A stretch of DNA of 15,633 bases from Cyanobacteria bacterium UBA11370 (GTDB lineage: Bacteria; Cyanobacteriota; Cyanobacteriia; Cyanobacteriales; Coleofasciculaceae). The position numbers were made by a program, and so were the translations under genes. The notes beneath the pieces were generated by a model. That model saw nothing but the letters and a program-made list of their open reading frames with translations. It was not told the DNA's origin and searched no databases. Below are positions 8,933-15,599 of the stretch, piece after piece (positions within the stretch are counted from its first letter, which is position 1; each line of letters starts with the position of its first letter). Location: contig DNGI01000048.1 of NCBI GenBank assembly GCA_003486645.1, forward strand, positions 13,568 to 29,200. The letters run 5' to 3'.

Positions 8933-8982
8933 CAGTTCTCAATTCGATGAGGTACAAATTGTTAGGTTTTAGGGAGTGGAGA
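8930..8982 (+). repeat. Dispersed 53-nt hairpin-bearing repeat, copy 1
   Basis: This stretch aligns without gaps to the reverse complement of 13798-13850, with about 45 of 53 positions identical by hand count. Shared blocks are GTTCTCA, ATGAGGTACAAATTG, TAGGTTTT and GGGAGTGGAGA. CTCA and TGAG pair around a variable loop. The first three bases are the stop codon of the upstream kinase-cyclase gene. Confidence 0.8.
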
Positions 8983-9149
8983 AGAAAATTAAATGAACCT
9001 CACCCATGGAAGAAACGCTATAGTATAAACTTAACTATCTAAACAAGTGAGATGTGGGAAGTAGACGACATATTTTTAGGTGTGCTGGTATAGGCCATCC
9101 CTGATGACTTCTGATTATAATTTCTGTTAATATCCGGTTCTTAATTGCC

Positions 9150-11306
9150 ATGATTGATACCGATACTATTCTCGACGTTCGCCACCTGCAAGTAGAATTC
9201 AAAACCGATGAAAAGCAGGTGATCGCTGTTAATGATATTAGGTTCCAGGTCAAACGCGGTCAAACATTAGGCATTGTAGGTGAGTCGGGATCGGGCAAAT
9301 CAATCACCTCATTGGCAATTATGGGCTTAGTCCCTCATCCCGGTAAGATTACCAAGGGAGAAATTTACTTTCATTCCTCAAAAGAGAGGGAAGAACCTGT
9401 CGATCTGCTAAACCTAAGTGACGAACAAAAGCGGTTCTATCGGGGTAATAAAATTGCCATGATTTTCCAAGAACCCATGAGTTCCCTTAACCCCGTTTAT
9501 AATATTGGATTTCAGCTAATCGAAGCCATTCAGCAACATGAAAACGTTTCCTCAATCGAAGCAAAAGGTCTAGCGATCGCCCGCCTCCAAGAAGTCAAAT
9601 TGCTTCCCAGTGATGCAGAATTGATGCAGGAGTATCTCAAAGAATTACAAGGGAATAACGTTGATAAATCTCAACCCAGACAAACAGCCATTCAAGACCA
9701 AGACTTTGACATACCTCACCCCCTGCAAAAGGAAATTGACCACTATATTAATCAACAAAAACGGGCACTATTAAAGCGCTACCCTCACGAACTTTCCGGT
9801 GGTCAATTGCAACGAGTTATGATTGCGATGGCAATTGCTTGTAACCCGGATATCTTAATTGCAGACGAACCCAGTACCGCCCTAGATGTTACGGTACAAG
9901 CTAAAATTCTAGACTTACTCCGAGAGTTGCGAGATAACCGTGGGATGTCGATCATTTTTATCACCCACGACTTAGGTGTCATTGCCGAAATAGCCGATAC
10001 CGTAGCGGTAATGTATCAGGGAAAAATTGTAGAAAATAATGATGTTTTACAAATTTTTTCTAACCCCCAACATCCCTACACTAAAGCCTTATTAGCCTGT
10101 CGTCCTCGCCTCGATCAATCTCAGCAAATTCTACCCACCGTTTCTGACTTTATGGAAGTCGTAACGGATGAAAATGGTAATGTAATAAAGATTAGGGAAA
10201 AATTAGGACAACCTCCAGCGATTACTCCTGCGGAAGTAATCAATAGCGAGGAGTCTTCTGCACCATCAATCTTAAATTTAAAACCCCCTCTCCTGAGTGC
10301 TGAAAACCTGCAAGTTGGCTTTCCTGTACAGGGAATGTTTGGCGGAACGAAACGCTACATTATGGCAGTTAATAAGGTTTCATTTGAGGTTTATCCCAGG
10401 GAAACGTTGGGATTAGTTGGGGAATCAGGATGTGGAAAATCTACCCTTGCGCGAACCTTACTTCGCTTAATTGAACCGATGAAGGGGAAGGTAAAATTTG
10501 AAGGAGAAGATATTACAAATTTGGCGGGAAAAGATTTACGACGCTTACGGCGACAAATACAAATTATTTTCCAGAATCCCTTTAGTTCCCTTGATCCTCG
10601 AATGAAGATTGGGGAAGCTATTATGGAACCACTCGTTATTCATAAAACAGGTGGAAATACAAAAAAGCGCCGCGATCGCGTAGCCTATTTATTAGAACGA
10701 GTTGGCTTAGATCCGAACTCCATGAACCGCTATCCTCATGAATTTTCAGGGGGGCAACGTCAGCGGGTTTGTATTGCTAGGTCACTAGCACTTGAAGATA
10801 CCAAACTGATTATTTGTGATGAATCCGTTTCAGCATTAGATGTTTCCGTCCAAGCCCAAGTTCTAAATCTTCTCAAAGAATTACAGAAGGAATTTGATCT
10901 CACCTATATCTTTATTTCTCATGATTTAAGCGTAGTCAAATTCATGAGCGATCGCATTATGGTCATGAACCAAGGTAAAATCGAAGAAATTAACACGGCG
11001 GAAAGAATTTACAAACAACCCATTAAGGACTATACGAAGAAGCTGATTAACTCAATTCCCACTGGAAGTTTAGACCGAATTCAAAGACAGCAAACAGGGC
11101 GGCGATCTACTCAATGGTTGCGTCATATAGAAACTTATTCAAGCAGACCATCAGAAAAATTACAACACCAACTTTTTGTTCTCCTTCAAGGTGATTGGAA
11201 ACGCGCTAAACGCCTCCTCGATTCGGCAAAACAAAACCATCCCGGTTTCTCCGAAGACTGGTATTGGGAAAAAGTAATCTACGATTTGGAACGCGATCGC
11301 CAATAG
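9150..11306 (+). CDS. Oligopeptide-type ABC transporter, fused double ATPase (DppD-DppF/YejF type)
   Basis: 718-residue protein with two complete ATPase cassettes of the dipeptide/oligopeptide/nickel importer class; it would power uptake from the cytosolic face of the membrane. Cassette 1: Walker A GESGSGKS (44-51), signature LSGGQ (215-219), Walker B LIADE ending at E240, and switch histidine in FITHDL. Cassette 2: Walker A GESGCGKS (424-431), signature FSGGQ (532-536), Walker B IICDE ending at E558, and FISHDL. Both catalytic glutamates are present, so both sites look competent. Two departures from the standard fold stand out: about 50 extra residues at about 152-207 before signature 1, and a tail of about 75 residues (about 645-718) rich in W, K and R (GDWKRAKRLLD, EDWYWEKV). 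No permease or binding protein is in the window, so the substrate is unknown. ATG 9150 precedes a normal cassette start (ILDVRHLQVEF). No Shine-Dalgarno sequence is evident. Confidence 0.93.
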   Translation: MIDTDTILDVRHLQVEFKTDEKQVIAVNDIRFQVKRGQTLGIVGESGSGKSITSLAIMGLVPHPGKITKGEIYFHSSKEREEPVDLLNLSDEQKRFYRGNKIAMIFQEPMSSLNPVYNIGFQLIEAIQQHENVSSIEAKGLAIARLQEVKLLPSDAELMQEYLKELQGNNVDKSQPRQTAIQDQDFDIPHPLQKEIDHYINQQKRALLKRYPHELSGGQLQRVMIAMAIACNPDILIADEPSTALDVTVQAKILDLLRELRDNRGMSIIFITHDLGVIAEIADTVAVMYQGKIVENNDVLQIFSNPQHPYTKALLACRPRLDQSQQILPTVSDFMEVVTDENGNVIKIREKLGQPPAITPAEVINSEESSAPSILNLKPPLLSAENLQVGFPVQGMFGGTKRYIMAVNKVSFEVYPRETLGLVGESGCGKSTLARTLLRLIEPMKGKVKFEGEDITNLAGKDLRRLRRQIQIIFQNPFSSLDPRMKIGEAIMEPLVIHKTGGNTKKRRDRVAYLLERVGLDPNSMNRYPHEFSGGQRQRVCIARSLALEDTKLIICDESVSALDVSVQAQVLNLLKELQKEFDLTYIFISHDLSVVKFMSDRIMVMNQGKIEEINTAERIYKQPIKDYTKKLINSIPTGSLDRIQRQQTGRRSTQWLRHIETYSSRPSEKLQHQLFVLLQGDWKRAKRLLDSAKQNHPGFSEDWYWEKVIYDLERDRQ

Positions 11307-11317
11307 TTTATCTTGAT

Positions 11318-11338
11318 GGGGAGTGGGGAGTGAGGGAG
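11318..11338 (+). repeat. GGGGAGT heptad repeat
   Basis: Two exact GGGGAGT units (11318-11331) and a degenerate third lie just downstream of the ABC gene. The reverse-complement unit recurs at 12105-12118, so ruvC is bracketed by inverted copies. Confidence 0.75.
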
Positions 11339-11417
11339 AGAAGAGGACGCGGAGAAAATGAATGTCCTACCTATGAATGCAATTTGGTATGAAACTTCAA
11401 CAGAATCCCTCTTCCCC

Positions 11418-11452
11418 AATCCAAAATCCAAAATCTAAAATCTAAAATCCAA
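11418..11452 (+). repeat. AATCYAA heptad tandem repeat, 5 units
   Basis: Five consecutive units of AATCCAA or AATCTAA lie 9 nt beyond the ruvC stop codon, between the convergent ABC and ruvC genes. This is typical of the short tandem heptads (STRR) seen in cyanobacterial intergenic DNA. Confidence 0.85.
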
Positions 11453-11461
11453 AGCGGGCAT

Positions 11462-11992
11462 TTAACTTTGATAAAACCACGCCGTCAAAGCCACCGCCAA
11501 CGCATCAGCCGCGTCATCCGGTTTAGGAATACTTTCTAAATTCAATTCCCGCGCTACAGCATCCTGCACCTCAGACTTATCCGCATTTCCATAACCCGTT
11601 AACGCTTGTTTAATTTGAGCAGGTGTAAACTCCACCATTGGCAGCTTATGCTGTGCTAAAACTAACATCACAACCCCCCGTGCTTGAGCAACTGTAATCG
11701 TGCTACTCATGCGATAAAAAAATAATTTCTCTACCGCTACAAGATCAGGTTGAAACTGATCCACCAGTGTATGTAAATCCTCATAAATTGTACAAAGTCG
11801 TGACCCCATTTCCGTCCCCGCAGGTGTTTTAATCACCCCAAAATCGAGTAACTGCACTGATTCAGGGATCGATTCCTTAGATTTAGCCAAACTAACAGCT
11901 ACCCCAGCTATCGGATCGGCTGGATGACAGATAATTGCCCCAAAACCTAAGATAGCTAGCCCAGGATCAAGTCCTAAAATTCGCTTTTCCAT
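11462..11992 (-). CDS. ruvC: Crossover junction endodeoxyribonuclease RuvC
   Basis: 176-residue Holliday junction resolvase, close to the 173 residues of the E. coli enzyme. It cuts four-way junctions symmetrically after RuvAB branch migration in recombinational repair. The RNase H-like fold is marked by ILGLDPG with catalytic D9, LVAVEKLFF with E88, and [10 protein letters not shown] with D160 and D163, so all four acidic metal ligands are present. The stretch [14 protein letters not shown] after E88 is also characteristic. A segment after the first strand (about residues 22-47) is somewhat long. The gene is convergent with the ABC gene and divergent from yvcK, and no ruvA or ruvB is nearby, as is common in cyanobacteria where these genes are scattered. 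The start ATG has no obvious Shine-Dalgarno sequence, and a heptad repeat lies just upstream (12011-12045). Confidence 0.97.
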   Translation of the reverse strand: MEKRILGLDPGLAILGFGAIICHPADPIAGVAVSLAKSKESIPESVQLLDFGVIKTPAGTEMGSRLCTIYEDLHTLVDQFQPDLVAVEKLFFYRMSSTITVAQARGVVMLVLAQHKLPMVEFTPAQIKQALTGYGNADKSEVQDAVARELNLESIPKPDDAADALAVALTAWFYQS

Positions 11993-12010
11993 CTAGCTAA
12001 AAGTATTGGT

Positions 12011-12045
12011 AATTGCTAATTGCTAATTGCTCATTGCTCATTGTT
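12011..12045 (+). repeat. TAATTGC/TCATTGC heptad tandem repeat, 5 units
   Basis: Three TAATTGC units followed by TCATTGC and TCATTGT make five heptads in register. They lie 18 nt upstream of the ruvC start, in its 5' region. The ruvC-yvcK intergenic stretch (11993-12296, about 304 nt) otherwise holds a second repeat block, a candidate promoter and a 22-codon ORF; I see no RNA gene in it. Confidence 0.85.
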
Positions 12046-12082
12046 CAAAAGCCTATCTTTGATTAACAATTAACCCTTAACG

Positions 12083-12122
12083 ATTAGCTATTAGCTATTA
12101 GCCTCCCCACTCCCCACTCCCC
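12083..12122 (+). repeat. ATTAGCT heptads followed by CCCCACT heptads
   Basis: Three ATTAGCT-type units (12083-12103) run directly into two CCCCACT units (12105-12118) and a C tract. The pairing of a heptad block with a pyrimidine tract matches the arrangement at 13651-13809. The CCCCACT unit can be read as the reverse complement of the GGGGAGT block at 11318 on the other side of ruvC. Confidence 0.8.
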
Positions 12123-12131
12123 GCCTCCCAG

Positions 12132-12137
12132 TATAAT
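12132..12137 (+). promoter_or_regulatory. Candidate -10 box upstream of yvcK
   Basis: A perfect TATAAT sits 160 nt before the yvcK start, just after the C-rich repeat. No convincing -35 box is found at 16-18 nt spacing. Transcription would start near 12144, one base before a 22-codon ORF. Confidence 0.3.
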
Positions 12138-12296
12138 TTGCTGAATGTATCCTGATGAACACACCCTGACGATTGATAAGGAATATGCAACGCTAGCAAC
12201 GAGTCACTCCTGAAATTCAGCCCAGGACTTGAGAGATTCCACTACTCTTAGTTAAAGTCTATCCAGTCCTTATCGTCCCCTGCCCTGGTATTAACA

Positions 12297-13658
12297 ATGT
12301 CCTCAATGAGTCTCTTTAAACGCGCCCTACGCACCCTGCAACATGAGTCAAAAGGTAGGACACCCCGCCAAGTCAACCGCTGGTTCAAGTGGTTAGCCCC
12401 TGGCTTATTGGTCAAACGCTGGTTACTCATCAGCGCCGGAGGTGTGCTTCTCACTAGTTTAGGGGTGGCAATTTGGGTCAAGCTGACTCCAATTTTTTAC
12501 ATTATTCAATTTATCTCGCAAATCCTGGAAGCGATCGCTAACTTTGTTCCCAATTACGTATCCGGTCCCATTGCCATTATTGTTGGTCTAATTTTGGTTT
12601 TCTGGGGGCAAACCCGGACGCTAGGATCAATTACAGAGGTATTAAAACCAGAGGGAGACGAAGAACTCGTCGATGTACTTTTAGCCCATCGCCGCCTTTA
12701 CCGAGGACCAAAAATTGTGGTAGTGGGTGGCGGTACAGGACTTTCGACGTTACTGCGGGGACTTAAGGTTTACAGCGCTAATATTACCGCTATTGTTACT
12801 GTAGCGGATGATGGCGGTTCTTCTGGACGACTGCGACAAGAATTTGGGGTACTCCCACCAGGAGATATTCGCAATTGTTTAGCCGCATTAGCAGACCAAG
12901 AAAAATTATTAACTGAACTATTTCAATATCGCTTTTCTGCCGGAAATGGTTTAGTGGGTCACAGTTTTGGGAATCTATTTCTAACAGCAATGAGCGAAAT
13001 TACGGGAGATTTAGAACGGGCTATTGCTGCTAGTTCTCAAGTTTTAGCCGTGCGCGGACGAGTATTACCCGCTACATTAAGTGATGTTTGTTTGTGGGCA
13101 GAATTAGCCGATGGACGCAGGATTGAAGGAGAATCTCATATTACTGAAGCGAACGGGAAAATTATCAAGATTGGTTGTACTCCCGAAAATCCCCCCGCCC
13201 TACCCGCCGTCATCAAGGCCATTCAAGAAGCTGACTATATTATTATTGGGCCAGGGAGCCTTTATACCAGTATTATTCCCAATCTTTTAGTCCCAGAAAT
13301 TACCGAAGCGATCGCCGCCAGCACAGTTCCCCGTATCTACGTTTGTAATATCATGACTCAGCCGGGTGAAACGGAAGGATATACGGTTTCCGATCATATT
13401 CAAGCCATTGATAATGCTTGCGGTAAAACGTTATTTGATGCGGTATTAGTTCATCGGAAAGTGCCCTCAGCCCAAGCTTTAATTAAGTATGCCCAGGTTA
13501 ATTCTCATCCCGTATTTCTAGATCGAGAAGCAACCCACCAGTTGGGTCGTCGTATTGTCTCAGTTAATGTAATGGATGAAGATGAAACGACAAATCTAGT
13601 CCGACACAATCCGGAACGATTAGCACGGGTATTATTACGCTGGTATAGTCGTTGTTAG
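12297..13658 (+). CDS. yvcK: YvcK-type gluconeogenesis factor with N-terminal membrane anchor
   Basis: 453-residue protein of the YvcK/CofD-like family. Bacterial members bind UDP-sugars such as UDP-GlcNAc and affect gluconeogenic growth, cell wall synthesis and cell shape. The Rossmann-like core starts at about residue 139: [18 protein letters not shown], then [12 protein letters not shown] (169-180), PPGDIRNCL (188-195) and GHSFGNLF (221-228), and later [13 protein letters not shown]; these are family signatures. The protein is longer than Bacillus YvcK (about 317 residues) because of a basic N-terminus plus two probable membrane segments, about 42-61 and 86-104. The core is therefore expected to sit on the inner face of the cytoplasmic membrane. 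ATG 12297 lacks a clear Shine-Dalgarno sequence; a second ATG lies three codons on. The Bacillus neighbours yvcJ and whiA are absent. The last two codons and the stop lie inside a heptad repeat. Confidence 0.93.
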   Translation: MSSMSLFKRALRTLQHESKGRTPRQVNRWFKWLAPGLLVKRWLLISAGGVLLTSLGVAIWVKLTPIFYIIQFISQILEAIANFVPNYVSGPIAIIVGLILVFWGQTRTLGSITEVLKPEGDEELVDVLLAHRRLYRGPKIVVVGGGTGLSTLLRGLKVYSANITAIVTVADDGGSSGRLRQEFGVLPPGDIRNCLAALADQEKLLTELFQYRFSAGNGLVGHSFGNLFLTAMSEITGDLERAIAASSQVLAVRGRVLPATLSDVCLWAELADGRRIEGESHITEANGKIIKIGCTPENPPALPAVIKAIQEADYIIIGPGSLYTSIIPNLLVPEITEAIAASTVPRIYVCNIMTQPGETEGYTVSDHIQAIDNACGKTLFDAVLVHRKVPSAQALIKYAQVNSHPVFLDREATHQLGRRIVSVNVMDEDETTNLVRHNPERLARVLLRWYSRC

Positions 13659-13734
13659 TTGTTGGTTGTTGGTTGTTGGTTGTTTGTTGTTAGTTGTTAG
13701 TTGTTAGTTGTTGGTTGTTTGTTGTTTGTTGTTT
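13651..13734 (+). repeat. GTTGTTD heptad tandem repeat, 12 units
   Basis: Twelve uninterrupted heptads GTTGTT followed by A, G or T. The first unit contains the end of yvcK: the final Cys codon lies in it, and the stop codon TAG spans units 1 and 2 (13656-13658). The same unit in reverse complement closes the window at 15600-15633. Confidence 0.95.
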
Positions 13735-13736
13735 GT

Positions 13737-13809
13737 CCCCGCGTCCCCGCATCTTCTTCCCCCCATCTCCCTATCTCCCCATCTCCCCCTCCCCCACTCT
13801 CCACTCCCC
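13737..13809 (+). repeat. Polypyrimidine tract with CATCTCC-like units
   Basis: An almost pure C/T stretch with imperfect 7-9-nt units such as CATCTCCC follows directly on the GTTGTTD heptads. Its end overlaps the dispersed repeat copy 2. Its mirror is the purine tract at 15538-15582. Confidence 0.75.
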
Positions 13810-13850
13810 AAAACCTAGCAATTTGTACCTCATAACCATGAGAACCGCTA
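13798..13850 (-). repeat. Dispersed 53-nt hairpin-bearing repeat, copy 2
   Basis: Reverse-strand copy of the element at 8930-8982. The hairpin CTCAT-GGTT-ATGAG is 5 bp here, with a loop that differs from copy 1. The conserved core ATGAGGTACAAATTG is identical in both. It lies about 20 nt upstream of the tsaE start codon, so it probably forms part of that gene's upstream region. Confidence 0.8.
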
Positions 13851-13852
13851 TA

Positions 13853-13873
13853 ACTAATGACTAATAACCAATG
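13853..13873 (+). repeat. ACYAATR heptads ending on the tsaE start codon
   Basis: Three heptads, ACTAATG, ACTAATA and ACCAATG, run in register. The final ATG of the third unit is the tsaE initiation codon. No Shine-Dalgarno sequence is present in or before the repeat. Confidence 0.75.
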
Positions 13874-14329
13874 ACCAAATTATTTTTAGCAGATGCAGAA
13901 GCAACGCGATCGCTTGGCATTCGTTTGGGACAATCTCTTCCTGCGGGTAGCGTAATTTTACTTTCAGGTGAGTTAGGTGCTGGCAAAACAACGCTGGTAC
14001 AAGGAATCGGTGAAGGACTCGGAATTAGTGATGTAATTGTTAGTCCTACGTTTACCTTAATTAATGAATATCCAGAGGGACGTATTCCCCTTTATCATCT
14101 CGATTTATATCGCTTGGAACCCACAGAAGTAGAAGGATTAAATTTAGAAAGTTATTGGGAAGGGATAGAAATTCCACCAGGAATTGTAGCGATTGAATGG
14201 GCGGAACGGTTGCCCTATTTACCACCCAGTTATTTAACTATTGATTTAATTTACTCAAGTAATGATGGACGTTATGTTGAGTTACTGCCAGTTGGTGAAT
14301 TTAATTTAGAGATAATTGGCTTGTTTTAG
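13871..14329 (+). CDS. tsaE: tRNA threonylcarbamoyladenosine biosynthesis ATPase TsaE
   Basis: 152-residue cytosolic P-loop ATPase, near the usual length (E. coli TsaE 153). With TsaB and TsaD it forms the complex that installs t6A at position 37 of ANN-decoding tRNAs, and its ATPase activity resets the TsaD cycle. Visible signatures: Walker A GELGAGKTT (33-41), SPTFTLINEY (58-67), YHLDLYRLE (75-83) and the Walker B-like VAIEWAERL (106-114). These cover the family's conserved motifs with none missing. It stands alone; tsaB, tsaC and tsaD are not nearby. ATG 13871 is the only sensible start, because the ATG at 13857 is closed by an in-frame stop. The start codon is the end of a heptad repeat and no ribosome binding site is visible, so initiation may depend on an unstructured, Shine-Dalgarno-independent leader. 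Confidence 0.97.
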   Translation: MTKLFLADAEATRSLGIRLGQSLPAGSVILLSGELGAGKTTLVQGIGEGLGISDVIVSPTFTLINEYPEGRIPLYHLDLYRLEPTEVEGLNLESYWEGIEIPPGIVAIEWAERLPYLPPSYLTIDLIYSSNDGRYVELLPVGEFNLEIIGLF

Positions 14330-14478
14330 AAAGAGTAGGAGTTATATCTAACAATTCTCATTCTGGTGAGGTAGTTGACTAGTTGCTAAAACTCTCACAG
14401 AGTAAGTCTTCCACAATCCAAAATTCAAAATAAGCTGTTCGTCATTTAAACCTGATTGTCAATAATTACAGAATCCTT

Positions 14479-14503
14479 GTAGTGCGACCATCTTGGTCGC
14501 TAC
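14479..14503. repeat. REP-like palindrome
   Basis: GTAG (14479-14482) and CGACCA (14485-14490) pair with TGGTCG (14494-14499) and CTAC (14500-14503), with loop TCT and a two-base bulge TG. The layout resembles small palindromes of the form GTAGTGCGA-N-TCGCTAC that I recall as dispersed in cyanobacterial genomes. It lies in the 279-nt gap between tsaE and the DUF4278 gene, which shows no gene. Confidence 0.6.
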
Positions 14504-14543
14504 CGATACACAATTTAAAGGCGTGACAGCTTACTATGATTAA

Positions 14544-14571
14544 AACCCCTAAATAAACAAACTTAGGGGTT
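14544..14571 (-). terminator. Candidate rho-independent terminator of the DUF4278 unit
   Basis: A 9-bp perfect stem AACCCCTAA / TTAGGGGTT with a 10-nt loop. Read on the minus strand it is followed by TTTTAATC, and it lies about 38 nt beyond the stop codon of the 138-residue DUF4278 gene. On the plus strand there is no T run, although it could also block tsaE read-through. Confidence 0.6.
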
Positions 14572-14577
14572 CTCTAA

Positions 14578-14605
14578 CTCAAAACTCAAAAGTCAAACCT
14601 CAAAA
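14578..14605 (+). repeat. CTCAAAA heptad tandem repeat, 4 units
   Basis: Units CTCAAAA, CTCAAAA, GTCAAAC and CTCAAAA lie three bases from the stop codon of the minus-strand DUF4278 gene, between it and its candidate terminator. Confidence 0.8.
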
Positions 14606-14608
14606 CGT

Positions 14609-15025
14609 TCACAAAGAAAGCATCATTTGTTCTGACTCTTTTTCCAGAACACGCACTAAGTTTTCATCCCCATTCGCTTTCGCTACTTCCAGGCGATGTT
14701 CAAGACTCCGCTGGATATTTTTCAAGTGCATTGTTGCAATTTCATCAAGCACTTTTTTACGCTGCTGACGAGTTAGCGATCGCTTCACTGCTACAGTAGC
14801 AACCGACGATACCACAGGAATAGACTCTATAACTTTAGGTTGACCTGTGCGGTAAGCAACACCTCGCCATTTCAAATCGTGTACAGGTGCAGGTTCCGGA
14901 ATGTGTCTAAGGTAATGAACTCGCCAATTATGACCTCTATAGGTACCGCCGATTTCCCCTTCCGTTACTTCTAAGGTGGATGCGGCATTTTCCTCGTAGC
15001 TAACACCTCGGTAAGAACATTTCAT
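14609..15025 (-). CDS. DUF4278 domain protein with helical C-terminal extension
   Basis: 138-residue protein of unknown function. The N-terminus carries the DUF4278 signature (MKCSYRGVSYE, then TLEVTEGEIGG, YRG and WRVH) and repeats it in short form at about residues 51-61 (LKWRGVAYRTG). Residues about 83-138 are charged and probably helical (LTRQQRKKVLDE to VLEKESEQM). There is no signal peptide or membrane segment, so it is probably cytosolic. The start is supported by GGAGG at 15034-15038, 8 nt before the ATG. It lies 73 nt after the 60-residue paralogue on the same strand and is probably co-transcribed with it. Residues 1-37 are close to that paralogue, so the pair most likely arose by duplication. 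DUF4278 proteins are largely cyanobacterial; their function is not known to me. Confidence 0.88.
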   Translation of the reverse strand: MKCSYRGVSYEENAASTLEVTEGEIGGTYRGHNWRVHYLRHIPEPAPVHDLKWRGVAYRTGQPKVIESIPVVSSVATVAVKRSLTRQQRKKVLDEIATMHLKNIQRSLEHRLEVAKANGDENLVRVLEKESEQMMLSL

Positions 15026-15098
15026 ATACTTTGCCTCCCATTAGAATTTTTGAAATTGTTTTTAATCCAGTAATGCCTAAACGTTGAGAAGTTACTCT

Positions 15099-15281
15099 CT
15101 ACCTAGGTTTGTAGGGAATACCACGATAGCTTAGTTGCAGGGGGACTTGACCTCTATTTAGGGACTGATGTTTGTGGACTTTCCAGGTTTGACCTCGGTA
15201 CATCCCGCCAATCTCGCCTTCAGTCACCTCTAGGGTTAAGGGTTGAGTTTCGTAGCTTACACCTCGGTAAGCAAGTTTCAT
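15099..15281 (-). CDS. Small DUF4278 protein
   Basis: 60-residue protein of unknown function, essentially the DUF4278 domain alone. It has MKLAYRGVSYE at the start, LTLEVTEGEIGG and YRGQTWKVH in the middle, and a second LSYRGIPYKPR motif at the very end. The double YRG(V/I)xY motif matches that of the neighbouring 138-residue paralogue. A strong Shine-Dalgarno sequence GGAGGT (15290-15295) stands 8 nt before the ATG, which settles the start and supports real translation despite the small size. It is the first gene of a probable two-gene unit. Upstream lies a candidate sigma-70 promoter with a leader of about 140 nt. Confidence 0.88.
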   Translation of the reverse strand: MKLAYRGVSYETQPLTLEVTEGEIGGMYRGQTWKVHKHQSLNRGQVPLQLSYRGIPYKPR

Positions 15282-15426
15282 GATGTTGTACCTCCGATTT
15301 AATTTCTAGTTAGGGTTGATGTGCCACCAGAGGTGGGTATTCCTGAGTGCTGGATTAGTCTGAGAACATCTGCCTATGGACAGAATTTGATTTTTTTCAG
15401 AATTTACAAAATTATTTCTGTATCTA

Positions 15427-15455
15427 TTTTTACAGTTTTGCCTTCAAAGTGTCAA
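15427..15455 (-). promoter_or_regulatory. Candidate sigma-70 promoter for the DUF4278 pair
   Basis: On the minus strand a perfect -35 box TTGACA (15450-15455) is followed after 17 nt by TAAAAA (15427-15432), a 4/6 match to TATAAT. A second TTGACA lies a few bases further upstream. The predicted leader is about 140 nt and contains a small hairpin CCACC-AGA-GGTGG (15324-15336). The 352-nt region 15282-15633 has no gene; besides this promoter it holds three repeat blocks. Confidence 0.4.
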
Positions 15456-15480
15456 TTGTCAACAAAATACTACAAAAACA

Positions 15481-15501
15481 TCTGCCCTCTGCCTTCTGCC
15501 T
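15481..15501 (+). repeat. TCTGCCY heptad tandem repeat, 3 units
   Basis: Three units, TCTGCCC, TCTGCCT and TCTGCCT, lie just upstream of the candidate DUF4278 promoter. It is another member of the STRR class, with a unit unrelated in sequence to the neighbouring blocks. Confidence 0.75.
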
Positions 15502-15537
15502 TGACAACGGGGACAAATATTAGACCTGTCTTCAAAA

Positions 15538-15582
15538 TGGGGAGAGAGGGGGAGAGGGAGAGAGGGAGAGAGGGAGAGAGGC
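15538..15582 (+). repeat. Polypurine tract with AGGGAGAG units
   Basis: An all-G/A stretch including three exact AGGGAGAG octamers (15555-15578). It is followed within 20 nt by heptads, the mirror arrangement of the block at 13651-13809. Confidence 0.8.
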
Positions 15583-15599
15583 GGATGGGTGAAAAGAAC

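Noticed and set aside
9019..9029. TATAGT/TATAAA as a promoter for the ABC gene
   Set aside because: No -35 box is found at suitable spacing and the motif is common in AT-rich intergenic DNA.
9035..9253. Minus-strand 72-codon ORF over the start of the ABC gene
   Set aside because: It overlaps the well-supported ABC N-terminus in antisense, and its composition looks random.
11993..12296. A tRNA or riboswitch in the ruvC-yvcK gap
   Set aside because: No cloverleaf arms, TTCRA-type loop or conserved riboswitch core is visible; most of the region is heptad repeat.
12248..12990. Two minus-strand ORFs within yvcK (12248-12481 and 12796-12990)
   Set aside because: Both are antisense to conserved YvcK coding sequence and show no family signature.
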